Assembly (NCBI GenBank): GCA_964577055.1
Contig: CAZNWC010000004.1
Coordinates: forward strand, 62,001 to 126,000
Direction: 5' to 3'
DNA from: PNNG01 sp964577055
GTDB lineage: Bacteria > Bacteroidota > Bacteroidia > UBA7662
DNA length: 64,000 bases
Shown: one piece after another, positions 56,923 through 64,000 of the stretch
How the letters are laid out: every line of letters begins with the position of its first letter
Numbering within the stretch: the first letter of the stretch is position 1
Notes under the pieces: model-generated
The model's database searches: none
Seen by the model: only the letters and a program-made list of their open reading frames with translations
What the model was told of the DNA's origin: nothing
Position numbers and translations under genes: made by a program

Positions 56923-58005
56923 ATGAACAAGCTATATGTAGTTATCATGGCAGGCGGGGTTGGAAGCCGATTGTGGCCCATCAGTACCCAGCACAAGCCC
57001 AAACAATTCCTCGATTTGTTGGGCACTGGCGAAACCCTATTGCAAGCCACCTACAAAAGGGCCTTGCTGCTGGCACCAGCTGCTCAGATTTTGGTGGTGA
57101 CCAACCGGCAATGGAGCGATGTGGTGATGGAGCAATTGCCCGAAATGGAAGCGGCCCAATTGGTGGCCGAACCCATCCGCAAAAACACTGCTACGGCTAC
57201 ATTGTATGCTGTTAACAAAGTTGCCAACCGCGACATGCAGGCCGAATTGGTGATCATGCCTTGCGATCACGTCATCACTGATACCCATCGCTTTGAACGT
57301 GTCATCAAAACCGGCTTAAAATATGTCCGCAAACATGCCGAACTGCTTACCGTAGGCGTTAAAGTCAGCCGTCCCGAAACCAATTACGGCTACATTCAGT
57401 ACCTGCCCGAAGCTGTTGACGATCAGGTGCACAACATCAAAACTTTCACCGAAAAGCCTACCAAAGAAATCGCAAACGCCTTTCACCGGTCGGGTGATTT
57501 TTTGTGGTACTCGGGTATAAAGGTGGTGAGCGTGGCCACACTCCTCGATTTGTTTGCCAACTACTTGCCCGATACTGCCCAGCTTTTTGAAGAGGTGCGC
57601 CCTTACTTGAATACAGAGGAAGAAGTCCGCTGCATCGATAAAATATACCCCCAGTGCGAAACCATGGCCTTCCGCCAGGCCGTCATGTACAAGGCGGTCG
57701 ACAAGGTGAAGGTGCTCTTGGGTGATTTTGGTTGGACCGATTTAACCCTTTGGGGAGAGGTGTACGCTTCGCACGACAAAGACTACCTCGGAAATGCTGT
57801 AACAGGCGCCAATGTAGTGGTGTACGACGCCAGCAATTGCTTGGTAGAAGTGTCAGGCGACAAGCTGGTCATCATCAGTGGGCTCGAAGATTATATTGTG
57901 GCCGACTCACCCAAAGGATTGCTCATTTGTCCGCGTGATCAGGAGAATGAAATAAAGAACATGCTGTTTGAAACCAAGCGTCAACTCGGCGATAAATATT
58001 TGTAA
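56923..58005 (+). CDS. manC: Mannose-1-phosphate guanylyltransferase
   Basis: 360 residues from the ATG at 56923 (MNKLYVVIMAGGVGSRLWP); the frame extends nine codons upstream. The nucleotidyltransferase signature is MAGGVGSRLWPIS with KPKQFLDLLG, and FTEKPTKEIANAF is the second conserved segment. It lacks the C-terminal isomerase domain of two-domain ManC/AlgA enzymes. It makes GDP-mannose for polysaccharide, LPS or glycoprotein synthesis. It follows kdsD, with the DUF4139-like gene two bases downstream. Confidence 0.92.
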   Translation: MNKLYVVIMAGGVGSRLWPISTQHKPKQFLDLLGTGETLLQATYKRALLLAPAAQILVVTNRQWSDVVMEQLPEMEAAQLVAEPIRKNTATATLYAVNKVANRDMQAELVIMPCDHVITDTHRFERVIKTGLKYVRKHAELLTVGVKVSRPETNYGYIQYLPEAVDDQVHNIKTFTEKPTKEIANAFHRSGDFLWYSGIKVVSVATLLDLFANYLPDTAQLFEEVRPYLNTEEEVRCIDKIYPQCETMAFRQAVMYKAVDKVKVLLGDFGWTDLTLWGEVYASHDKDYLGNAVTGANVVVYDASNCLVEVSGDKLVIISGLEDYIVADSPKGLLICPRDQENEIKNMLFETKRQLGDKYL

Positions 58006-58007
58006 GG

Positions 58008-59366
58008 ATGATGAAAAGACTGCTTTTGATTTGGTTAGGATTGGGTTTGTTGGAATCGGCCATGGCGCAGGGCGAGTTCAAACTCCGCCGTGTGCATGTA
58101 TACCGCGATGGTGCCGCCATGCTCGAATACAGTGGCTTTATGGCTACCCGTCAGGCCCGATTCATGATGGATTTGCCGGCGATCGCCCGTCCCGAAGGCA
58201 TTCAGGTACGCATAGACGACCGTGAAAAACTGGTGAACTATTTGGTGCATGAAGTAGAAACCGAGGCCAGCCAGATTTATGGCGAAATGGTTGACCTTTT
58301 GCGGGCAAACGTTGGTCAAAACCTAACGGTAGAGTCCTTCGAAGGCAGCGAAAGCGTAGGGTATAGTGGTGAATTATTGCCCATGCATCCCGAAGCCGAG
58401 GTAGTATTGCTGCGGACACCCAATGCCATAGAAACGATACCCATCAAAACCATCACCCATGTAACGGGCGGCAGAAGTTTGCACACCACCAAGGTGGTCA
58501 AGCGCAAGAGCTTGGCGCTCAGCGTGTATTTGGTAAGCGATTTTAATGAACTGCCGCTCACGGTTTTGGTGCCTGCCAACGGCTTTGCCAGCGAAGCACG
58601 CTACTTGCTCGATTTTGACAAGGAAAAACCGGAAATGAGCCTCGACTTGAGCCTGTTCAGCCCCCTTACCCTCGATGAGGTAGATATCTTGTACTACAAC
58701 CACGCCTTTTTTGAGCGCGAAGTTTCCTCTTTTACCAGTCAGGCCGCTTTCCGCTTGGCCGGAGCCAAAATGCAAGCCGCCACACGCACCCATTATCAGG
58801 TATTGGCAAGTGAGGTGCCCCTGGCCCTTACCGATGAAGTGGTGGTGCCGGCATGGGAACCTGGCGACCAGGCATTGACCAGCAAAACCACCGGTAAACG
58901 CTATTTGAGTTTGACCAATAACAGCCAAATGGACTGGTTTGCATCGGGCATCTACGAGCGCAAAGGACTGAGTTTGGGCCGAATTCCGGGTGTTTTGCCC
59001 GAAATCCCCAAAAAAGCAACGGCCCGCATGGAGTATGGCCCATCGCCTTATGTGCTCACCGACAATGCACGCCTGGTGAAAATCAAAAAGAAAGCCATCG
59101 ACCTCAACGGCATGAAGTACGACAGCTACCTGTACATCGGTCGCATTGAAATACGCAATACGAGCCGTGAAGCCGGTCGCGTACGCATCATCAAACATTG
59201 CGTACCCGATGCACGCCGCAACTATTGGTTTGCCAACCAGTTTTTCGATTTGAAAGACAAAACCAAGCAGGAAGTTACCCAACTCGAATACGAAGTGAAA
59301 GTGGAAGCCAACGACGTGGCTTTTTATTCCTACCGCTACGAATTATTACTGCCCAGCGAAGATTGA
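58008..59366 (+). CDS. Secreted DUF4139-like protein
   Basis: 452 residues with a signal peptide (MKRLLLIWLGLGLLESAMAQ, from the second Met). The start of the mature part (RRVHVYRDGAAMLEYSG) and the alternating beta-strands with paired segments (GKRYLSLTNNSQMDWFASG, YLYIGRIEIRNTSREAGRVRI) suggest a DUF4139/mucoidy-inhibitor-like arrangement. I am not certain of the family, because the usual central coiled coil is not visible. It is two bases after manC and one base before the toxin-partner gene, so it may end an envelope operon. Confidence 0.6.
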   Translation: MMKRLLLIWLGLGLLESAMAQGEFKLRRVHVYRDGAAMLEYSGFMATRQARFMMDLPAIARPEGIQVRIDDREKLVNYLVHEVETEASQIYGEMVDLLRANVGQNLTVESFEGSESVGYSGELLPMHPEAEVVLLRTPNAIETIPIKTITHVTGGRSLHTTKVVKRKSLALSVYLVSDFNELPLTVLVPANGFASEARYLLDFDKEKPEMSLDLSLFSPLTLDEVDILYYNHAFFEREVSSFTSQAAFRLAGAKMQAATRTHYQVLASEVPLALTDEVVVPAWEPGDQALTSKTTGKRYLSLTNNSQMDWFASGIYERKGLSLGRIPGVLPEIPKKATARMEYGPSPYVLTDNARLVKIKKKAIDLNGMKYDSYLYIGRIEIRNTSREAGRVRIIKHCVPDARRNYWFANQFFDLKDKTKQEVTQLEYEVKVEANDVAFYSYRYELLLPSED

Positions 59367-59367
59367 C

Positions 59368-59661
59368 ATGGAACGCCCGGCCTTTTCAGCATTTTCGCCC
59401 CATTTGTTTTGGGACGTTGACCTCAAGCAATTGAGCTGGGAGAAGCATACACCCTTCTTGGTAGGCCGGATAATGGAATACGGGGTAATGGAAGATTGGG
59501 AATTGCTACGAAAGTACTTTACCATCGATGAAATTGCCGACGAGGCGGCCAAGCTTAGAACCTTGAATCCGTTGACATTTAACTTTATCACTTCCATAAG
59601 CGGGCGTGATCCAAAAAGTTTCAGATGCTATTACTTCAAAGCGTTCGAACAGACACTTTAG
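59368..59661 (+). CDS. DUF6922-like protein, probable antitoxin partner of AbiEii
   Basis: 97 residues. FWDVDLKQLSWEKHTPFLVG and RIMEYGVMEDWELLRKYF match the pattern of DUF6922-like proteins, which precede AbiEii-type nucleotidyltransferase genes in Bacteroidota. A weak helix-turn-helix could lie in IDEIADEAAKLRTLNP. It overlaps the downstream toxin gene by 37 bases, a common arrangement for toxin-antitoxin pairs, and starts one base after the DUF4139-like stop. The antitoxin role is inferred from context. Confidence 0.75.
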   Translation: MERPAFSAFSPHLFWDVDLKQLSWEKHTPFLVGRIMEYGVMEDWELLRKYFTIDEIADEAAKLRTLNPLTFNFITSISGRDPKSFRCYYFKAFEQTL

Positions 59662-60236
59662 CGCTCCTTCAAGAAATCAGGAAGCAGCCATTTTTTGATG
59701 ATTTCATTCTCGTAGGAGGTACAGCCCTCGCTCTTCACCTTGGTCACAGATTATCTATTGACCTTGATTTTTTCACTTTGAACAACCAAAAATTTGAGGA
59801 AATCAAGGATGCTCTTGCTCCATTTCAAAATAAAATGGCACTTCACGACACCAAGAAAATAAAGGTTTATAATATCAACGAGGTAAAGGTTGACTTTGTG
59901 AATTACATCTATCCTTGGTTGGAGCCCATAGTTGATCCGGACGGCCTCAGAATAGCCTCTCTAAAGGATATTGCCGCTATGAAAATTGCTGCCATCACCA
60001 ACCGAGGTACTAAAAAAGATTTTGTGGATATGAATGAGCTGCTCAAGCATTTTGAACCTAAGCAGCTTTTGGGCTTTTATGCGGAAAAGTATCATGATTC
60101 TTCTCGGTTAATGGCCTTAAAACGTTTGATGTATTTTCAAGATGCCGAGGAAGATGCTATGCCAGAAATGCTTCAAGACGAAACCTGGATACGGGTTAAG
60201 AAAAACATTTTAAATGCTTTTTCAGGGATAGCCTAA
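59625..60236 (+). CDS. Nucleotidyl transferase AbiEii/AbiGii toxin family protein
   Basis: 203 residues. The nucleotidyltransferase fold shows LVGGTALALHLGHRLSIDLDFF (GG and D-x-D metal-binding motifs), KVDFVNY, LKDIAAMKIAAITNRGTKKDFVDM (Lys and Asp of the AbiEii motifs III and IV) and the C-terminal AVKR-like helices. AbiEii-type toxins transfer nucleotides to tRNA or act in phage abortive infection. The region 59650-60236 reads as more AT-rich than its neighbours, which suggests recent acquisition. The stop is followed by an inverted repeat at 60246. Confidence 0.88.
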   Translation: MLLLQSVRTDTLALLQEIRKQPFFDDFILVGGTALALHLGHRLSIDLDFFTLNNQKFEEIKDALAPFQNKMALHDTKKIKVYNINEVKVDFVNYIYPWLEPIVDPDGLRIASLKDIAAMKIAAITNRGTKKDFVDMNELLKHFEPKQLLGFYAEKYHDSSRLMALKRLMYFQDAEEDAMPEMLQDETWIRVKKNILNAFSGIA

Positions 60237-60245
60237 GAATACGAA

Positions 60246-60267
60246 GGGCGGGATTTGCATCCCGCCC
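60246..60267. terminator. Strong hairpin between AbiEii and the TonB receptor gene
   Basis: GGGCGGGAT (60246-60254) pairs perfectly with ATCCCGCCC (60259-60267) around TTGC. There is no good T tract on either strand, so terminator function is only likely from its position between two convergent stop codons. Confidence 0.5.
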
Positions 60268-60274
60268 TCTCCAT

Positions 60275-62701
60275 TTAAAACCGCAACTGCACATTGGCCA
60301 GGAAATTGGTGCCGGCCTGTGGATAGAAGAAGTTGGAAGCTACCAACGAACCATCAAAAATATAGGGGTAGGTGTAGCCATTGGCGCTGTACATCAAATT
60401 GGTGAAGTTGTTCACCAACAAGCCAAAAACAAACTGCTTGGCGAAACCGTAACCCGGCATTTGGTAATTCACACGCAGGTCGTGTACCAGGTAGGCGGGC
60501 AATGAACGGGCATTGTCGCCGCTGTTGTCGAGATACTGTTTGCCAACGTATTTACTGAGCACATCCAACTGCAAGCCTTTGGCCGGACGGAAGCCAAGAA
60601 TGCTCGTGGCAATTAGGTCGGGTGAAAAGGCAATGGGCGTATTGTTGAAGCTGCGGCTGCGGGCATTGCCAATAAAATCGAAATTGGCGTCGTACAAGTC
60701 AACGTATTCGTCGTAGTTGAGAATGCGGTTGCGGCTGAGGGTGAGGTTGGCGCCCCACTGAAACCATTGGGTAACATTTACCCCATATTCCAACTCAATG
60801 CCCGCACGGTAGCTTCGGTCAACGTTGGTGCGGATGTAGCCACCCACATCGTTGATTTGGCCGTTCAACACCAATTGGTTGTAGTAATCCATGTAGTACA
60901 CATTGGCCTGAAAGAGACTGCGTTTTCCTTGTCGCTTGTAACCCAATTCATAATCGATCATGCGCTCGGCTTGGGGACGGCTCACCGGGCTTGATTCTAC
61001 CAAATCGGCCCTCACGGGTTCGCGGTTACCCACGGCCACCGAGGCAAACACCTGGCTCGCGGCATCGATGCGGTACAAAGCACCGGCTTTGGGGTTGAAA
61101 AAGTCGAAACGTACATTTTGATCCACATTCACCAGCTGGTTGTTGAAGCCCTCAAAGCGGTAGTTGATACCTCGGTATTGCAAGTCGCCATACAAAAACA
61201 AGTTGTCGAGCAGGGTATACTCTCCCCGTATGTAGATGTTGTAGTCGGTTTTCAGGGCGTTATTTTCGTAGTAACGCGGACGCAATTCGCTCGTAGGACC
61301 GAGCAGGCGCGCCCAAACCACATCCCCAAAATGGTCGCCATTGTACTGGTACCAGCCGCCGCCAATCGTAGTATTCAGCTTGCCGACTTTATAGTTGGCG
61401 GTGAGCAAGGTGCCGTAAAAATGGTTGTCGAGCCAGCGCTGGCGGATAAAGTCCGTGCGGGTTACGGTGTCACTGCCAATCACCACATTGGGCAGTCCAT
61501 AGCGCGAATAGCGCTCGTTGTTGCGGAACTGCTCGTAATATCCGCGGCCATAGGTGTAAAACCAGGTGCTGTTCAAGGTCCAGCGGCTGTTGGGGGTATA
61601 GGTGTAAAAGAGCTGGTAGTGGTCTTGCTGGTAATTGTCGGTTTCGTTTTCGTAAAAACGGGTGTTGCCTTGTGGGTCGGTGTATTGTCCGGCCGGATTA
61701 AACCTGCGGTTCGTCGCCAGCGAATCTTGCGGCACGCCGTACCAGGCTTGGTAAGTTTTTTCGCGACCACTGAAAATGTTGAAGCGCAGGATGCTCTTTT
61801 TGCCGTAGCGCCCACCGCTGAGGGCATAGCTGCTGAGGTCGCTGCTGGCCCGATCGATGTAGCCATCGCTCGTAATGCGGCTCAAACGGCCGTCGAACGC
61901 CCAGCCACTTTTGAGCAAACCGGTACCGAAAGTGGCGTTTTGGCGCCAGGTGTTGAATGAACCCACACTGAGACCGAGGTTGGCGTAGGCCGTATCGATG
62001 AGCTGATTGGTTTGGATGTTGAGGCTGGCGCCAAAAGCCGCGGCGCCGTTGGTGCTGGTGCCCACGCCGCGTTGTATTTGGATATTGTCGACCGAGCTGG
62101 CAAAGTCGGGCATGTTCACCCAAAACACCCCGTGCGACTCGGCATCGTTCACGGGAATACCGTTCATGGTAACGTTGATGCGGGTAGCATCGCTGCCACG
62201 GATGCGGATGCCGGTATAGCCCACGCCTGCGCCGGCATCGCTGGTTACCACCACCGATGGAGTGAATTGCAGCAAGAAGGGCAGGTCTTGCCCGAGGTTT
62301 TGCTTGGCCAGCTCCTCCTTGGTCACATTGGTCACGGCCATGGGTGTGATGTCGCTGGCGCGGGTGGCTTCTACCACCACCTCGTCGCTGAGCATGCGCT
62401 TGGCTTGCAGGGCGATGTTGAGGCTGCGGTCGGCACGCAGCTCAATGCGCTGGTTTTCTGTTTCATATCCCAGGTATTGTACCCTGAGCTGGTAGGTGCC
62501 CGCAGGCAATTGCGCCAGGCGGAAGCTGCCATCGGCACCACTGGCGGTACCGCGGAAGGTGTTTTCGAGCAAGATGGATGCGCCGGCCAATGGTTGTCCG
62601 GTTACGGCATCGGTAATTTTACCCGAAATGCTGTGTTGGGTAGTTTGTGCGCCGGCTACCAGTTGCAGGAGCAGGAGCGCGAGGAGGGTGATTGTACGCA
62701 T
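60275..62701 (-). CDS. TonB-dependent receptor under TPP riboswitch control (probable thiamin transporter)
   Basis: 808 residues, with a signal peptide (MRTITLLALLLLQLVAGAQ). Order: carboxypeptidase-regulatory-like domain (about 23-105: SGKITDAVTGQPLAGASILLE), plug domain (about 110-230: NLGQDLPFLLQFTPSVV, GYTGIRIRGSDATRINVTMNG) and a 22-strand barrel ending GTNFLANVQLRF with terminal Phe. There is no SusD partner, so it is a substrate-specific FecA/CirA-like receptor. The TPP riboswitch 70 bases upstream indicates thiamin or a thiamin derivative as substrate. The exbB/exbD cluster at 10-12 kb could energise it. Confidence 0.92.
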   Translation of the reverse strand: MRTITLLALLLLQLVAGAQTTQHSISGKITDAVTGQPLAGASILLENTFRGTASGADGSFRLAQLPAGTYQLRVQYLGYETENQRIELRADRSLNIALQAKRMLSDEVVVEATRASDITPMAVTNVTKEELAKQNLGQDLPFLLQFTPSVVVTSDAGAGVGYTGIRIRGSDATRINVTMNGIPVNDAESHGVFWVNMPDFASSVDNIQIQRGVGTSTNGAAAFGASLNIQTNQLIDTAYANLGLSVGSFNTWRQNATFGTGLLKSGWAFDGRLSRITSDGYIDRASSDLSSYALSGGRYGKKSILRFNIFSGREKTYQAWYGVPQDSLATNRRFNPAGQYTDPQGNTRFYENETDNYQQDHYQLFYTYTPNSRWTLNSTWFYTYGRGYYEQFRNNERYSRYGLPNVVIGSDTVTRTDFIRQRWLDNHFYGTLLTANYKVGKLNTTIGGGWYQYNGDHFGDVVWARLLGPTSELRPRYYENNALKTDYNIYIRGEYTLLDNLFLYGDLQYRGINYRFEGFNNQLVNVDQNVRFDFFNPKAGALYRIDAASQVFASVAVGNREPVRADLVESSPVSRPQAERMIDYELGYKRQGKRSLFQANVYYMDYYNQLVLNGQINDVGGYIRTNVDRSYRAGIELEYGVNVTQWFQWGANLTLSRNRILNYDEYVDLYDANFDFIGNARSRSFNNTPIAFSPDLIATSILGFRPAKGLQLDVLSKYVGKQYLDNSGDNARSLPAYLVHDLRVNYQMPGYGFAKQFVFGLLVNNFTNLMYSANGYTYPYIFDGSLVASNFFYPQAGTNFLANVQLRF

Positions 62702-62771
62702 TTGCGAAACAGTTGAAGGTTTTACAAATGCTCACCAGGGGCAAGTAAGCAGGAACTGACTTAAAAAACAT

Positions 62772-62846
62772 CTTCCCTTCGCAGGAATTACCCTGTGCAG
62801 GTTCAATGGGTATGATCTCAGCCGCACCGAAATGCAGCACCCCTAA
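62772..62846 (-). promoter_or_regulatory. TPP riboswitch (THI element)
   Basis: The minus strand reads in order GGGGTGC, GCGGCTGAGATCATACCC, GAACCTGCACAGGGTAAT and CCTGCGAAGGGAA. These match the THI-box consensus (GGGGTGC - GCTGAGA - ACCC - GAACCTG - GgnTAATnCC - GCGnAGGGA). Both the pyrimidine-sensing GCTGAGA and the diphosphate-side GCGAAGGGA are present. It is in the leader of the TonB-receptor gene and should switch it off when thiamin diphosphate is plentiful. Confidence 0.96.
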
Positions 62847-62854
62847 AGATGTCG

Positions 62855-62884
62855 CAAAGGTAAGTGGCAAATGCAAAATGTCAA
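62855..62884 (-). promoter_or_regulatory. Promoter of the TPP-riboswitch/TonB-receptor unit
   Basis: Minus strand TTG (62884-62882), a 19-base spacer and TACCTTTG (62862-62855), matching TAnnTTTG. Transcription would start a few bases before the riboswitch. Confidence 0.7.
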
Positions 62885-62897
62885 GTACGACTTTTTA

Positions 62898-63165
62898 TCA
62901 AGCCAACCATTCACGCAATTTCTGCTCAATTTCGGGATAGTGTTCCTTGCCGGGCATGTGTCGCGCACCTTGCAAAATGTGGGAGTCAGCCAGGTTGGGG
63001 AAAATGGTTTTTGCGCGGGCAATGGCTTCTCTGCCGGGGAAAAACAAGTCGTCATCAGTTACCATGACATAAGCAGGTGGTGGAAGTGCTGCACATCGGC
63101 TGCTTGGAGCAACTTCGGACGCCGATAGTCCATGTACAAAACCTCGGCTTTGCCTGCGATGATCA
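62898..63165 (-). pseudogene. Decayed 3' end of an alpha/beta hydrolase gene
   Basis: The last 60 codons of the minus frame ending at 62898 encode YVMVTDDDLFFPGREAIARA, then KTIFPNLADSHILQGARHMP and GKEHYPEIEQKLREWL. That is a normal C-terminus of an alpha/beta hydrolase, with the Asp (DDD) and the catalytic His (ARHMP). Upstream, another frame gives YMDYRRPKLLQAADVQHFHH, which would join to PAYVMV if one base were gained or lost near 63080. The fold's nucleophile elbow is absent and the next gene begins at 63229, so only a fragment remains. The left end of the remnant is uncertain. Confidence 0.55.
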
Positions 63166-63228
63166 CCCTTGTCTGCCCGAAGGAGGCCGCTTTCCGGCTG
63201 TTGTAGTTTTGGGGTGCATGGGGCTTCC

Positions 63229-64000
63229 ATGGACAAGCCAAGACTACTCCTTACCTTTGGTGGAGTGGATGCCCCGATTTCTTGGAAGCACAATGCATGC
63301 AGGTTGCGCCTATTCGCCGCTTTATGCGTCGCCCTGGTGGCACCATATGCCGCTACGGGTACCGATAGTACGCAAAAAGCGCCAGCGCCATGGTCCTATC
63401 AGCTGTATGCCGAAGGCTATTATGTCTACGACAACGGATTTCCGGCCAAGGAGAATCGGCAAGATTTCTTTTTCAACCATAACCGCCACGCACAATTGGC
63501 CATTAACCTGGCGGCTGCCAAAATAAGCTACAAATACAACCGGTGGAAAGGCAATGTGGCCGTGCTCGGCGGGACCTACAGCGCCGACAACTATGCTGCC
63601 GAGCCCGCGGCATTACGTCATTTGCTGGAGGCCAATGTGGGCTATCGGTTGCATCGAACCGAGGACTGGTGGTTAGAAGCCGGTGTTTTTCCTTCTCATA
63701 TTGGCTTTGAGAGCGCCTTTTCTTTCGACAATTTCACCTTGAGCAGGTCTATTTTGGCCGAAAACAGTCCTTATTTTTTGTCGGGAGCCCAAATCAAGTA
63801 TGCCAAAAACGATTGGCAGGCCGCCTTGCTCTTGCTCAACGGTTGGCAGCGCATTCAACGGCAATCCGACCAACGACTGCCTGCCCTCGGCACACAAATC
63901 AACAGAACTTTTGGGCATTGGGTGTTCAATTGGAGCAGCTTTACCGGACGCATGGCGCCCGATAGCCTAAACCGCTGGCGCAGCTTTCACAATACCTTTG
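63229..64000 (+). CDS. BBP2-type outer membrane porin, 3'-truncated by window edge
   Basis: At least 257 residues, open to the right edge. The start is uncertain: the ATG at 63229 leads to a long N-terminal stretch before a signal-like segment RLRLFAALCVALVAPYAA; a later non-ATG start is possible. The mature part matches putative beta-barrel porin-2 (OmpL-like) proteins: SYQLYAEGYYVYDNGFP, WWLEAGVFPSHIGFESAF, SFDNFTLSRSILAENSPYF and the GAQIKY strand. It is probably a channel for small solutes. It is divergent from the TonB-receptor unit, and the hydrolase remnant lies between. Confidence 0.8.
   Translation, partial: MDKPRLLLTFGGVDAPISWKHNACRLRLFAALCVALVAPYAATGTDSTQKAPAPWSYQLYAEGYYVYDNGFPAKENRQDFFFNHNRHAQLAINLAAAKISYKYNRWKGNVAVLGGTYSADNYAAEPAALRHLLEANVGYRLHRTEDWWLEAGVFPSHIGFESAFSFDNFTLSRSILAENSPYFLSGAQIKYAKNDWQAALLLLNGWQRIQRQSDQRLPALGTQINRTFGHWVFNWSSFTGRMAPDSLNRWRSFHNTF

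Noticed and set aside
61118..62716. Long plus-strand frames (61118-61960, 62012-62716) inside the TonB receptor gene
   Set aside because: Antisense of a well-recognised receptor with plug and barrel; composition of a shadow frame.
1..64000. CRISPR arrays, insertion sequences, integrases or prophage genes
   Set aside because: No regularly spaced direct repeats of CRISPR type, no transposase or integrase motifs and no phage structural genes were seen on either strand.

Overview
The window is a chromosomal stretch of a member of the Bacteroidota, probably from a draft or metagenome-derived assembly because it contains a run of exactly 100 N (42973-43072). The assignment rests on several lineage-typical features: a C-terminal type IX secretion sorting domain, an IPExxxVDY-family gene between acpP and pyk, a UpxY-type antiterminator, a GH97 lipoprotein, DUF5686 and PepSY-like proteins, an exbB/small-membrane-protein/exbD/exbD cluster, and several -7 elements matching the Bacteroidota TAnnTTTG pattern. 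The class or genus cannot be fixed from sequence reading alone. No integrase, transposase, prophage module or CRISPR array was seen.

Layout. Positions 1-10 kb hold core and envelope genes: the end of a diadenylate cyclase gene, a TPR-like lipoprotein, UDP-glucose dehydrogenase, kbl, methylmalonyl-CoA epimerase, the run recJ-lptB-GH3-family enzyme, and a polyprenyl diphosphate synthase. Positions 10-24 kb hold a TonB-energising exbB/exbD cluster, tRNA-Ser(GGA), asparaginase-tatD-polysaccharide deacetylase, an M1 peptidase, uvrB, a small HAD-map-yebC operon and an M13 peptidase. Positions 24-34 kb are accessory envelope genes: a frameshifted lipoprotein gene, DUF5686, a T9SS cargo protein, tRNA-Ser(CGA) followed by a highly structured intergenic region, a beta-barrel protein, a four-repeat PepSY-like lipoprotein and an ECF sigma factor coupled to a membrane-anchor/beta-barrel fusion. 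A 7-bp tandem element (TTCAARR) recurs in the intergenic spaces here.

Positions 34-44 kb contain a GH97 lipoprotein followed by the most interesting locus: eight genes on the minus strand (35849-43946) that look like a sulfur-handling system. In transcription order they are a beta-lactamase-fold/double-rhodanese protein, a tandem universal stress protein, two YeeE/YedE half-transporters, a TsdA-like diheme cytochrome lipoprotein, a secreted DsrE-like protein, a porin-like barrel and a Tat-exported SoxB/5'-nucleotidase-family metallohydrolase. The N gap lies inside the first gene. Its two flanks are an identical 55-bp sequence, so the gap is almost certainly false and the gene is intact.

Positions 44-60 kb return to core genes: rnc-fabF-acpP, IPExxxVDY-pyk, a CNNM/CorC-type protein, a CAT-anticodon tRNA, UDP-xylose synthase with upxY, recQ, kdsD and manC. 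They end in an AbiEii-type toxin with its DUF6922-like partner. Positions 60-64 kb hold a TonB-dependent receptor controlled by a TPP riboswitch (hence probably a thiamin transporter), the decayed tail of an alpha/beta hydrolase gene, and the start of a BBP2-type porin running off the window.

Functional links: Ugd makes UDP-glucuronate, the substrate of the Uxs enzyme at 52 kb. KdsD and LptB serve LPS. The ExbB/ExbD cluster could energise the thiamin receptor. In the sulfur locus the predicted flow is porin, then periplasmic thiosulfate or polysulfide conversion (TsdA-like, DsrE-like and SoxB-like proteins), then YeeE/YedE import, then cytoplasmic persulfide and rhodanese chemistry. That flow is inference from gene families.
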